Shown: piece after piece, positions 15,522-23,264 of the stretch | Layout of the letters: each line of letters opens with the position of its first letter | How positions within the stretch are numbered: position 1 is the first letter of the stretch | Assembly: GCF_002834385.1 (NCBI RefSeq) | Contig: NZ_PITQ01000002.1 | Coordinates: 496,001 to 560,000 of the forward strand | Source of the DNA: Rahnella sp. AA | Lineage (GTDB): Bacteria > Pseudomonadota > Gammaproteobacteria > Enterobacterales > Enterobacteriaceae | Length of the DNA stretch: 64,000 bases | Reading direction: 5' to 3' | The notes under the pieces: model-generated | Databases searched by the model: none | What the model saw: only the letters and a program-made list of their open reading frames with translations | Told to the model about the DNA's origin: nothing | Program-made: the position numbers and the translations under genes

Positions 15522-17425
15522 TGATGATTTTATTTGCTTTGCCCCCTGCGCCATTGCTGACGCTGGCACTGTTAGTCTGGTTACTGAGCGGGATCGCCGG
15601 ATGGATCCTGGCCGGTGCAGCGAGAGTGAGCAGCCTGATTTCAGGTCTGGGCGGCATACTTGCCTCGGCAGCCGTCATTTTGGCTGCGACCCGGATATTG
15701 CAAAGTGGGACATCCGTCACGCTCGTATTGCCCGTATTGCCTTTCACCGCAGAACTCAGCCCGCTGAATGCGCTGCTGTTACTGGCGATGTCGGTGACGG
15801 CCCTCTTCAGCAGCCTGTATGCCTGTGCATGGCTGGCAAATGCGCATCAGCGTAAACGCGCCCGCACGGGTCTGTTATGTAATCTCTTGCTGGCAGCACT
15901 GAGCGCAGCGGCGATATCCGCCAGCGCAACTGAGCTGATCCTGATGATGGAAATGGCCGCGCTATGCGCCTATTTCATGATCGTGCAGGCAGATGATGTA
16001 AAAAGCCGCCGCGCCGGGCTGAATCAGTTTTTGTCTGGCCGCCTCGGCACGGTTTGCCTGATTCTGGCGTTTGCCCTGCTGCATCATGCGGGTGGCAGTC
16101 TGAGCTTCGATGTATTGCGACATACACCGTTTACGACGGGTATCCGGTCTGTGGCGTTCCTGCTGGCGCTGGCTGGTTTTGGGTTGTACGCCGGGATTAT
16201 TCCGCTGCATGCCTGGGTTCCCCAGTCGCATTCCAGCGCACCCGCACATGCCGCAGCCCTGTTCTCTTCCACACTGATGAAAATCGGCATCATTGGCATC
16301 TTAAAAGTCGGTCTGGATCTGCTCGGAGTACCGCCACTCTGGTGGGGACTGGTGGTGTTGCTTCTGGCAATCCTGACCGCGTTTATCGGCGGCTTGTACG
16401 CACTGATGGAACACGATATCCGCCGGCTGCTGGCGTATCACACGCTGGAAAACGTCGGGATTATTCTGCTTGGCATTGGCGGCGCAATGGTCGGTGTCGC
16501 GCTAAATCTGCCCGTACTGGCGTCCCTCGCGCTGCTGGCAGGTTTGTTCCACCTGTTCAACCATGGCCTGTTTAAGACAGCGTTATTCCTCGGTGCCGGT
16601 GAAATAGAAATGCAAACCGGTATTAAGGACATGGAAAAACTGGGTGGCCTTGCGCGTCTCATGCCGTGGACTGCCGTAGCCATGCTGATTGCACTGATGT
16701 CTATGGCCGCTTTACCGCCGCTAAACGGCTTTGCCAGTGAATGGTTACTGTACCAGTCGCTGTTCCAGCTCAGCGCCAGCCATGTGTTTATCGCCCGCTT
16801 AGCCGGACCGGTGCTGGCCGTCGGCCTGGCACTGACCGGCGCACTCGCGCTGATGTGCATAGCGAAGGTGTTTGGCGTCACTTTCCTGGGTGCACCACGT
16901 TGCCAGGCGGCGGCAGACGCAACGCCTGCCCCACTGGCAATGACGTTGAGCAGCGTGTTGCTGGCTTTTCTTTGCGTGATTTTCGGTATCGCCTCGCCGT
17001 GGATTATCCCTCACTTTGCCGCCGTTGCCGCTTCAGTGCTGAATATCCCTGCTTTGCAGGCCGCGCAAAACGGCGCGGCATTGACTCCGGTCTCTGCAGT
17101 TTCTGCGCCGATGGTCGCGATTTTACTGCTGGCGATGCCGTTAGTGCCGTGGGTTATTGCCGGTGTGTTACGCGGTGCCCGCCTGCCAAACCGTTTGCGC
17201 GGAGAGGCCTGGGCCTGTGGTTACGGCCATTCCGCCGACATGGTGGTGACGGCCACCGGTTTTGCTCAACCCCTGCGCGTTATGTTTGCACCGCTTTACC
17301 GCCTGCGTCAGCGCGTAACGCCGGATGCGCTGGTGGGTGCATTACATCAGGGTTGGCTGGGGGCTTTTTGTCGCCGTCTGGCTTTCATCGAACTGGCCGT
17401 GTTGCTGGTCGTGGCTTTTGCCTGA
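15518..17425 (+). CDS. hycC: HycC, FHL membrane subunit (proton-pump-like, NuoL family)
   Basis: The 635-residue protein is almost entirely hydrophobic with about 16 predicted membrane helices. It shows the proton-translocation family motifs of complex I: GIIPLHAWVPQSH near residue 227, HAAALFSSTLMKIGI, and AYHTLENVGIILLG. It anchors the hydrogenase to the cytoplasmic membrane. E. coli HycC is 608 residues; the extra length is near the N terminus and in the last loops. The start overlaps the hycB stop (ATGA). Whether the FHL arm pumps ions is unresolved for the family. Confidence 0.95.
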   Translation: MMMILFALPPAPLLTLALLVWLLSGIAGWILAGAARVSSLISGLGGILASAAVILAATRILQSGTSVTLVLPVLPFTAELSPLNALLLLAMSVTALFSSLYACAWLANAHQRKRARTGLLCNLLLAALSAAAISASATELILMMEMAALCAYFMIVQADDVKSRRAGLNQFLSGRLGTVCLILAFALLHHAGGSLSFDVLRHTPFTTGIRSVAFLLALAGFGLYAGIIPLHAWVPQSHSSAPAHAAALFSSTLMKIGIIGILKVGLDLLGVPPLWWGLVVLLLAILTAFIGGLYALMEHDIRRLLAYHTLENVGIILLGIGGAMVGVALNLPVLASLALLAGLFHLFNHGLFKTALFLGAGEIEMQTGIKDMEKLGGLARLMPWTAVAMLIALMSMAALPPLNGFASEWLLYQSLFQLSASHVFIARLAGPVLAVGLALTGALALMCIAKVFGVTFLGAPRCQAAADATPAPLAMTLSSVLLAFLCVIFGIASPWIIPHFAAVAASVLNIPALQAAQNGAALTPVSAVSAPMVAILLLAMPLVPWVIAGVLRGARLPNRLRGEAWACGYGHSADMVVTATGFAQPLRVMFAPLYRLRQRVTPDALVGALHQGWLGAFCRRLAFIELAVLLVVAFA

Positions 17426-17435
17426 GGAACTGATT

Positions 17436-18389
17436 ATGAACTTTCCCTACCTGCTTGCCGGCTCACTGTGGCCGCTGGCACTGATACAGGCGGTGGCGCT
17501 GCTGGCCGTCGCCCCGCTGTTTGCCGGGATAAGCCGCGTATTACGAGCCCGGATGCATAACCGGCAGGGGCCTGGCGTTTTGCAGGAGTATCGCGATATC
17601 GCCAAATTGTTCAAACGCCAGAGTGTGGCACCGGCGGCGTCCGGCGTGGCGTTTCGCAGCATGCCGTATCTGCTGACCGGTGGATTACTGGTGATTGCCA
17701 CGGCCCTGCCGATGGTGACGCTGGCCTCGCCAATGGGGGCGGCGGGTGATCTGATCACCGTCATCTATCTGTTCGCCGTCGTGCGTTTTGTTTTTGCCAT
17801 TGCCGGGCTGGATACCGGCAGTACCTTCACCGGTATTGGTGCCAGCCGTGAAGCCGTCTTAGGCGTACTGGTCGAGCCGATTCTGTTGCTCGGTCTGTGG
17901 ATCGCCGCGCTGGTGGCAGGTTCCACGTCACTGGGGGCGATTTCTGCCCGCGTCCTGCACTGGCCTCTTTCCTCTTCATTAACCCTCGTTCTGGCAGGTC
18001 TGGCCTGTGCTTTTGCCACTTACATCGAAATGGGCAAATTGCCCTTCGACATGGCAGAAGCCGAGCAGGAACTCCAGGAAGGCCCGCTGACCGAATATTC
18101 CGGTGCGGCGCTGGGCGTGCTGAAAATCGGCATCAGCCTGAAACAGCTGGTTGTTCTGCAACTGTTTCTCGGCCTGTTCTTCCCGTTCGGTATGGCGACC
18201 AGCCTCACCCCTGTCGCGCTGCTGACCGCCGTGGTGCTTTGTCTGGTGAAATTACTGATCGCCGTTTTTCTTGTCGCCCTCATCGAGAACAGCGTCGCGC
18301 GTTTACGCTTTCTTAAAACTTCCCGCACCACATGGGCGGGGTTCGGTCTGGCGTTTCTGGCACTGGTTTCCTGGCTGGTCGCGGGCTGA
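17436..18389 (+). CDS. hycD: HycD, FHL membrane subunit (NuoH family)
   Basis: Choosing the ATG at 17436, ten bases after the hycC stop and preceded by GAGGAA, gives 317 residues against 307 in E. coli. About eight membrane helices are visible. The conserved cytoplasmic loops of NuoH-type proteins are present, including RMHNRQGPGVLQEYRDIAKL near residue 36 and the acidic EMGKLPFDMAEAEQEL near residue 195. HycD forms the membrane contact with HycE, HycF and HycG. An upstream in-frame start at 17325 lies within hycC and was rejected. Confidence 0.94.
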   Translation: MNFPYLLAGSLWPLALIQAVALLAVAPLFAGISRVLRARMHNRQGPGVLQEYRDIAKLFKRQSVAPAASGVAFRSMPYLLTGGLLVIATALPMVTLASPMGAAGDLITVIYLFAVVRFVFAIAGLDTGSTFTGIGASREAVLGVLVEPILLLGLWIAALVAGSTSLGAISARVLHWPLSSSLTLVLAGLACAFATYIEMGKLPFDMAEAEQELQEGPLTEYSGAALGVLKIGISLKQLVVLQLFLGLFFPFGMATSLTPVALLTAVVLCLVKLLIAVFLVALIENSVARLRFLKTSRTTWAGFGLAFLALVSWLVAG

Positions 18390-18433
18390 CCTGACATTTT
18401 TCTTATCCCGCTGCGGCGGGAAGAGGCTTTGCA

Positions 18434-20158
18434 ATGAGTGAGTTCAATACCGCATTAAATCAAAACCCGGTCGGCAAACATTATCTGGCCGCGCTGGCGA
18501 AGCAGTTTCCGTCAGCCATTTTAGGCAGTGAATGGCAGACCGACACCCAGGCCACAGTGACCATCAAACTGAACGCACTGCCGGAAGTCGTCGAATGGTT
18601 GTATTACCAGCAAGGTGGCTGGCTTTCCGTGCTGTTCGGCAATGACGAACGCACACTGTGTGGCAACTACGCGCTGTATTACGTGCTGTCTATGGAAAAA
18701 GGCGTGAAGTGCTGGATCACGGTACGTACTGAAGTGGATCCGGTGTCTCTGGAATTCCCGTCGGTGACACCGCGCGTCCCGGCAGCCGTCTGGGGTGAAC
18801 GCGAAGTGCGTGATATGTATGGCCTGCGCCCGGTCGGATTGCCCGACGAACGCCGTCTGGTGCTGCCAGACGACTGGCCTGACGATTTGTATCCGCTGCG
18901 TAAAGATTCGATGGATTATCGTCAGCGCCCTGCGCCGACCACCGACGAGGAAACCTACCCGTTTATTTCCGAAGCCAAAGAAGGCAGCAAAATAGTGCCG
19001 ATCGGCCCGCTGCACGTCACTTCTGACGAACCCGGACACTTTCGTCTGTTTGTCGACGGTGAAGACATTATTGACGCCGACTACCGCTTGTTTTACGTGC
19101 ACCGCGGTATGGAGAAGCTGGCAGAAACCCGTATGGGTTACAACGAGGTCACCTTCCTGTCTGACAGGGTTTGCGGCATCTGCGGTTTCACACACAGCGT
19201 GGCCTATACCTCATCCGTTGAGAACGCAATGGGCATTGTTGTGCCGGAACGCGCTCAGATGATCCGTTCCGTGCTGCTGGAAGTGGAACGTCTGCACAGT
19301 AACTTGCTAAACCTCGGGCTGGCCTGCCACTTTGTCGGGTTCGACTCCGGCTTTATGCAGTTTTTCCGCGTACGCGAACAGTCCATGAAGATGGCGGAAA
19401 TCCTCACCGGCGCCCGTAAAACCTACGGAATGAATCTGATTGGCGGCATGCGCCGGGACATCCTGAAAGACGACATGATCCAGACCATTGCGCTGGCTGG
19501 CAGCATGCGGCGTGACCTTAACGAGCTGGTCGATATTTTGCTCAGCACGCCAAATACCGAACAACGCAGCGTGGGTGTCGGCATTCTTGACCCGCAGGTA
19601 GCTCGCGATTTCAGTAATGTCGGCCCGATGGTGCGCGGTAGCGGCCACCGGCGTGATATGCGTCAAGATCACCCGTATGCAGGTTATGCGAAATTACCCT
19701 TTGAGCTGTGCAGCGAAACCGGTAACGACGTTTATTCACGCCTGAAAGTGCGTATCCGCGAGGTGTTCAACGCGCTGGATATGATTGAGTTCGGCCTGCA
19801 AACCCTGCCTGGCGGCCCGCTGGCCGTAGAAGGTTTTCAGTATATCCCGCACCGTTTCGCACTTGGTTTTGCCGAAGCACCACGAGGTGATGATGTGCAC
19901 TGGAGCATGACGGGCGATAACCAGAAGCTGTTCCGCTGGCGTTGCCGTGCGGCGACCTACGCCAACTGGCCAACGCTGCGCTACATGTTGCGCGGTAATA
20001 CGGTGTCTGATGCGCCACTGATCATCGGCAGTCTCGATCCTTGTTATTCCTGCACCGACCGCATGACAGTGGTTGATGTGCGTAAGAAAACGACCCTCGT
20101 CGTGCCTTACAAAGAGATCGAACGTTACGGCATCGAACGTAAGAATTCGCCGCTTTAA
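18434..20158 (+). CDS. hycE: HycE, large catalytic subunit of hydrogenase-3
   Basis: The 574-residue protein fuses a NuoC-like N-terminal domain (residues 1-170) to a NuoD-like [NiFe] hydrogenase large subunit. The four nickel-binding cysteines are Cys247 and Cys250 (RVCGICG) and Cys537 and Cys540 (DPCYSC). A 31-residue C-terminal peptide follows Arg543, which HycI must cleave after nickel insertion, exactly as in E. coli HycE (569). This subunit evolves H2 from protons using electrons from formate. The ATG follows GAAGAGGC after a 44-bp gap from hycD that contains a small CCCGCTGCGGCGGG hairpin. Confidence 0.97.
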   Translation: MSEFNTALNQNPVGKHYLAALAKQFPSAILGSEWQTDTQATVTIKLNALPEVVEWLYYQQGGWLSVLFGNDERTLCGNYALYYVLSMEKGVKCWITVRTEVDPVSLEFPSVTPRVPAAVWGEREVRDMYGLRPVGLPDERRLVLPDDWPDDLYPLRKDSMDYRQRPAPTTDEETYPFISEAKEGSKIVPIGPLHVTSDEPGHFRLFVDGEDIIDADYRLFYVHRGMEKLAETRMGYNEVTFLSDRVCGICGFTHSVAYTSSVENAMGIVVPERAQMIRSVLLEVERLHSNLLNLGLACHFVGFDSGFMQFFRVREQSMKMAEILTGARKTYGMNLIGGMRRDILKDDMIQTIALAGSMRRDLNELVDILLSTPNTEQRSVGVGILDPQVARDFSNVGPMVRGSGHRRDMRQDHPYAGYAKLPFELCSETGNDVYSRLKVRIREVFNALDMIEFGLQTLPGGPLAVEGFQYIPHRFALGFAEAPRGDDVHWSMTGDNQKLFRWRCRAATYANWPTLRYMLRGNTVSDAPLIIGSLDPCYSCTDRMTVVDVRKKTTLVVPYKEIERYGIERKNSPL

Positions 20159-20170
20159 GGAGCCATCATC

Positions 20171-20728
20171 ATGCTGAAACTGATTAAAAAAGTGCTGAAA
20201 ACCGGCACGGCCACGGTGGCTTATCCGTTCAAGCCGCTGGATCTGGTGCCTCATTTTCGCGGCAAACCGCAATATACCGCCGGGCAATGTATCGCCTGCG
20301 GAGCCTGCGCCAATGCCTGCCCGTCTAACGCACTGACCATGACGACCGCAGAAGACGGCGAAAGCATTCGCTGGTCGCTGTTTCTGGGGCGTTGCATTTT
20401 CTGCGCCCGCTGCGAAGAAGTTTGCCCGACCGCGGCAATCAAACTGTCGCAGGAGTTTGAACTGGCGGTATGGCGTAAGGAAGATTTGTTTGAAACGGCA
20501 GACTTCCCTGTTTGCCATTGTCGTGAATGCGGTAAACCTTATGCCGTACAAAAAGAAATCGACTTTGCACTGAACCTGTTACAAGAAAGCGCTGCGCTGA
20601 GTGACCGTCAGACCGATGAACGCCGCGTGCAGTATGAAACCTGCCCGGAGTGCAAAAAAATGCACGGTATTTCCTCCACCGACCGGATTGATATCGGCCG
20701 CCATATGACTACGGAGGCCCATTCATGA
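20171..20728 (+). CDS. hycF: HycF, FHL ferredoxin subunit (NuoI family)
   Basis: The 185-residue protein carries two [4Fe-4S] motifs, [12 protein letters not shown] near residue 38 and [12 protein letters not shown] near residue 76, and a further cysteine set toward the C terminus ([10 protein letters not shown] and CPECKKMHG) that could bind zinc or an extra cluster. It wires electrons from HycB to HycG within the FHL peripheral arm. The ATG follows AAGGAG and is twelve bases after hycE. The stop overlaps hycG by four bases. Confidence 0.94.
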   Translation: MLKLIKKVLKTGTATVAYPFKPLDLVPHFRGKPQYTAGQCIACGACANACPSNALTMTTAEDGESIRWSLFLGRCIFCARCEEVCPTAAIKLSQEFELAVWRKEDLFETADFPVCHCRECGKPYAVQKEIDFALNLLQESAALSDRQTDERRVQYETCPECKKMHGISSTDRIDIGRHMTTEAHS

Positions 20729-21522
20729 GCCAGAAATTACTTGGGCCACGCGATGAAAATGGCCTGCCGGTTCCCGTCACGCTTGATGAAAGCATTGCCA
20801 AACTGAAATCCACATTGCTTGGCAGCATCCGGCGCTCAGCCTACGTTTATCGCGTGGACTGCGGGGGGTGTAACGGCTGCGAGATTGAGATTTTTGCCGC
20901 GATTTCACCGCTGTTTGATGCCGAGCGCTTTGGTATCAAAGTTGTTCCGTCACCGCGCCACGCCGATATTTTGCTGTTCACCGGTGCCGTTACCCGCGCC
21001 ATGCGCATCCCGGCGCTGCGTGCCTGGGATTCAGCGCCGGATCCGAAAATCTGTATTTCCTACGGCGCCTGCGGTAACAGCGGCGGTATTTTCCACGATC
21101 TGTATTGCGTATGGGGCGGTACTGACAAAATCGTGCCCGTGGACGTATATATCCCCGGCTGCCCGCCAACGCCCGCCGCAACGATTTATGGTTTTGCTAT
21201 GGCGCTGGGGCTGCTGGATCAAAAAATCAAAGGCCAGCAACACGACGAAGCCGCCGCAGAACCGGCTGCCCTGCTGCACCCTGAGTTACCCCAACCGCTG
21301 CGCGTATTACTCGATCGCGAAGCCCGCCGCATGGCCGGTTACCGCTATGGCCGCCAGATTGCCGACCAGTTCATGGATATGGTCGCCGCCCCCGGTTTGC
21401 AGCCGGTAGAACAGCGGGTTTCAACGTATCTGGAAGAACAAGGTGATCTGCGCCTCAGCGAGATAGTCGGCAACCTGCAGCACATTTATCAGCAGGTTCT
21501 TCGCGGGGAGGTTCGCCTGTGA
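20725..21522 (+). CDS. hycG: HycG, small subunit of hydrogenase-3 (NuoB family)
   Basis: The 265-residue protein has the NuoB-type proximal [4Fe-4S] ligands: CGGCNGC near residue 48, CGNSGG near residue 115 and GCPPTP near residue 147. It pairs with HycE and passes electrons to the nickel site. Residues after about 180 form a C-terminal extension not found in NuoB but present in E. coli HycG (255). It overlaps hycF by four bases and hycH by one. Confidence 0.95.
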   Translation: MSQKLLGPRDENGLPVPVTLDESIAKLKSTLLGSIRRSAYVYRVDCGGCNGCEIEIFAAISPLFDAERFGIKVVPSPRHADILLFTGAVTRAMRIPALRAWDSAPDPKICISYGACGNSGGIFHDLYCVWGGTDKIVPVDVYIPGCPPTPAATIYGFAMALGLLDQKIKGQQHDEAAAEPAALLHPELPQPLRVLLDREARRMAGYRYGRQIADQFMDMVAAPGLQPVEQRVSTYLEEQGDLRLSEIVGNLQHIYQQVLRGEVRL

Positions 21523-22001
21523 TGACCTCCGTCAACGACCAGCGCTATGCGCGGCATCAGCCGTATACGGGCAAGCCTGCGGAAAAGAACAAAGTCATTT
21601 TCTACTCGCTGAGCAGCAAGTTTGTTGATGAAAAAAGTGCCCGCAAACGCAGCCCGCAAAAAGCGCAGGAAGTGATTTATTACAGCCTGGCGATCGGCCA
21701 TCACCTCGGGGTGATCGACTGCCTGAAATCACGTCTGGAATGCCCGCTCGACGGCTACCTGCAATGGATTGATTGTTTGCCACAAAACAGCGAAGCACAC
21801 CGCAAGCTGGCTGGCGTTCAGCGTTTCGGTGAAATCAATATCGACAGCAGCCACACGCATTTACTGGCGCTCGCATTACGCGATTCCCGCACACAAATGA
21901 ACGCGGAGCAGCAGGGCTGGAGCGATGCACTTATCGCCCTGCTGACGCAAATTGAAAATGACCCTGCGATGTACCTGATGGTCAGGAGATACGATGCCTG
22001 A
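21522..22001 (+). CDS. hycH: HycH, hydrogenase-3 assembly protein
   Basis: The ATG at 21522 overlaps the hycG stop (TGATG) and has GGGGAGG upstream; a GTG at 21519 is the alternative. The 159-residue product contains VIYYSLAIGHHLGVIDCLKS and YLMVRR, characteristic of HycH. It is about 23 residues longer than the E. coli protein (136), all at the N terminus (TSVNDQRYARHQPYTGKPAE). HycH is required for hydrogenase-3 activity in E. coli and acts in assembly of the large subunit; it is not part of the final enzyme. Confidence 0.92.
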   Translation: MTSVNDQRYARHQPYTGKPAEKNKVIFYSLSSKFVDEKSARKRSPQKAQEVIYYSLAIGHHLGVIDCLKSRLECPLDGYLQWIDCLPQNSEAHRKLAGVQRFGEINIDSSHTHLLALALRDSRTQMNAEQQGWSDALIALLTQIENDPAMYLMVRRYDA

Positions 22002-22479
22002 TTTATCTTCCCGCTACGCACTGTTGTGCGTGGGCAACAGCATGATGGGTGACGACGGAGCCGGCCCGCGGCTGGCTGAGTTGTGTGCTGAAACCCCGCT
22101 GCCTGGCTGGACGGTGGTGGACGGTGGCGCGGCACCGGAAAACGACATCGGCTTCTTACGCGAATTGCAGCCGGAACATCTGGTAATTGTCGATGCCACT
22201 GACATGGGGCTGGCCCCCGGCGAGATGCGCATTATTGACGAAAATGACATCGGCGAAATGTTCATGATGACCACCCACAATCTGCCGCTGACTTTTTTAA
22301 TCCAGCAGCTCCGTGAAGACATTGCGCAAATCACCTTTGTCGGCATCCAGCCAGACGTCGTGGCGTTTTACTACCCGATGAGCGCAGCCGTTGAACAGGC
22401 GGTGAACCGTTTGCATCAGTTGTTACCTGCGCTGGAACAGGGATTAGGCATTGCGCCTTTCCAGGCGGAGGTGGCCTGA
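21994..22479 (+). CDS. hycI: HycI, HycE-specific maturation protease
   Basis: The 161-residue protein belongs to the HybD/HycI endopeptidase family. The nickel-sensing acidic residue is in GNSMMGDDGAG (Asp20), a second Asp lies in VDATDMG, and the metal-binding His is in TTHNLPL. HycI removes the 31-residue C-terminal peptide of HycE after nickel insertion. It overlaps hycH by eight bases and is the last gene of the hyc operon. Confidence 0.95.
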   Translation: MPDLSSRYALLCVGNSMMGDDGAGPRLAELCAETPLPGWTVVDGGAAPENDIGFLRELQPEHLVIVDATDMGLAPGEMRIIDENDIGEMFMMTTHNLPLTFLIQQLREDIAQITFVGIQPDVVAFYYPMSAAVEQAVNRLHQLLPALEQGLGIAPFQAEVA

Positions 22480-22486
22480 CAGCCGC

Positions 22487-22551
22487 CATCGACATAACTG
22501 TCGATGCGGTGACGAAGCGGACAGGACGTCAGCGACAATTTTCGTCACCGC
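22487..22551. promoter_or_regulatory. FhlA-like upstream activating palindromes for hydN
   Basis: CATCGACATAACTGTCGATG (22487-22506) is a perfect 8-bp inverted repeat around TAAC. It abuts a second inverted repeat, GCGGTGACGAA (22506-22516) paired with TTCGTCACCGC (22541-22551). Both resemble the elements in the hyp-hyc region. They lie about 60-120 bp upstream of the sigma-54 promoter, a normal enhancer distance. The first hairpin could also help to end the hyc transcript. Confidence 0.65.
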
Positions 22552-22607
22552 AAAATAATACGAAGTTAACCAAATGAATTATATAGATAAATATTAGAAT
22601 TAGAAAC

Positions 22608-22622
22608 TGGCACGCTTTATGT
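22608..22622 (+). promoter_or_regulatory. Sigma-54 promoter of hydN-fdhF-hypF
   Basis: TGGCACGCTTTATGT is identical to the hyc promoter core over 14 bases and keeps the GG/G spacing; the last base of the -12 element is T instead of C. It is 73 bases upstream of the hydN start. Confidence 0.78.
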
Positions 22623-22695
22623 ATAAGCCCTACAGCAATGTCGTCAGGCCGGTGTCATCCGGCTCCATAAGAAAATCCGGAATCAGGAGATTTAG

Positions 22696-23241
22696 ATGAA
22701 CCGGTTTATCATCGCCGACCCTAAAAAATGCATCGGCTGTCGTACGTGTGAAATTGCCTGTGTGATGGCTCACAGCGAGTCACAGGATATCTCTCTGCTC
22801 AACGCCGCCACGTTCGCGCCGCGTCTGCATGTCATCAAAGGCGTCAATCTGAGCACTCCCGTCATGTGCCGCCAGTGTGAAGATGCGCCATGTGCAAACG
22901 TCTGTCCTAACGGTGCCATCCTTCGTACCGGAGACCATGTGCAGGTGATGCAGGAACGCTGCATCGGCTGTAAAACCTGCGTTGTCGCCTGCCCGTACGG
23001 CGCGATGGAAGTGGTCACCAAACCGATTTTTCGCCAGAACGGCGCTGCGATGGTCGCGACTTCGGATAAAGCCGAAGCACACAAATGTGACCTGTGCCAT
23101 ACCCGCGCCGAAGGCCCGGCCTGCATGGAAATCTGCCCGACTAAGGCACTTTACGCCATCGACCGTAACCAGCTACAGGAAATGAACGCAGAAAAACGCC
23201 GCCGCGCTGCGCTCGACAGCACATCTCCACTGCTGTTTTAA
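22696..23241 (+). CDS. hydN: HydN, ferredoxin-like electron carrier for formate dehydrogenase
   Basis: The 181-residue protein begins MNRFIIADPKKCIGCRTCE and carries four Cys clusters (CIGCRTCEIAC, CRQCEDAPCANVCP, CIGCKTCVVACP, CDLCHTRAEGPACMEICP), almost the same as E. coli HydN (175). HydN is required for full FdhF activity and may pass electrons or assist maturation. CAGGAGATTTAG precedes the ATG. It is first in an operon with fdhF (23 bp downstream), hypF and a nickel transporter gene. In E. coli hydN is with hypF, and fdhF is elsewhere. Confidence 0.95.
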   Translation: MNRFIIADPKKCIGCRTCEIACVMAHSESQDISLLNAATFAPRLHVIKGVNLSTPVMCRQCEDAPCANVCPNGAILRTGDHVQVMQERCIGCKTCVVACPYGAMEVVTKPIFRQNGAAMVATSDKAEAHKCDLCHTRAEGPACMEICPTKALYAIDRNQLQEMNAEKRRRAALDSTSPLLF

Positions 23242-23264
23242 CCCCGGATAGAGGAAATAAACAC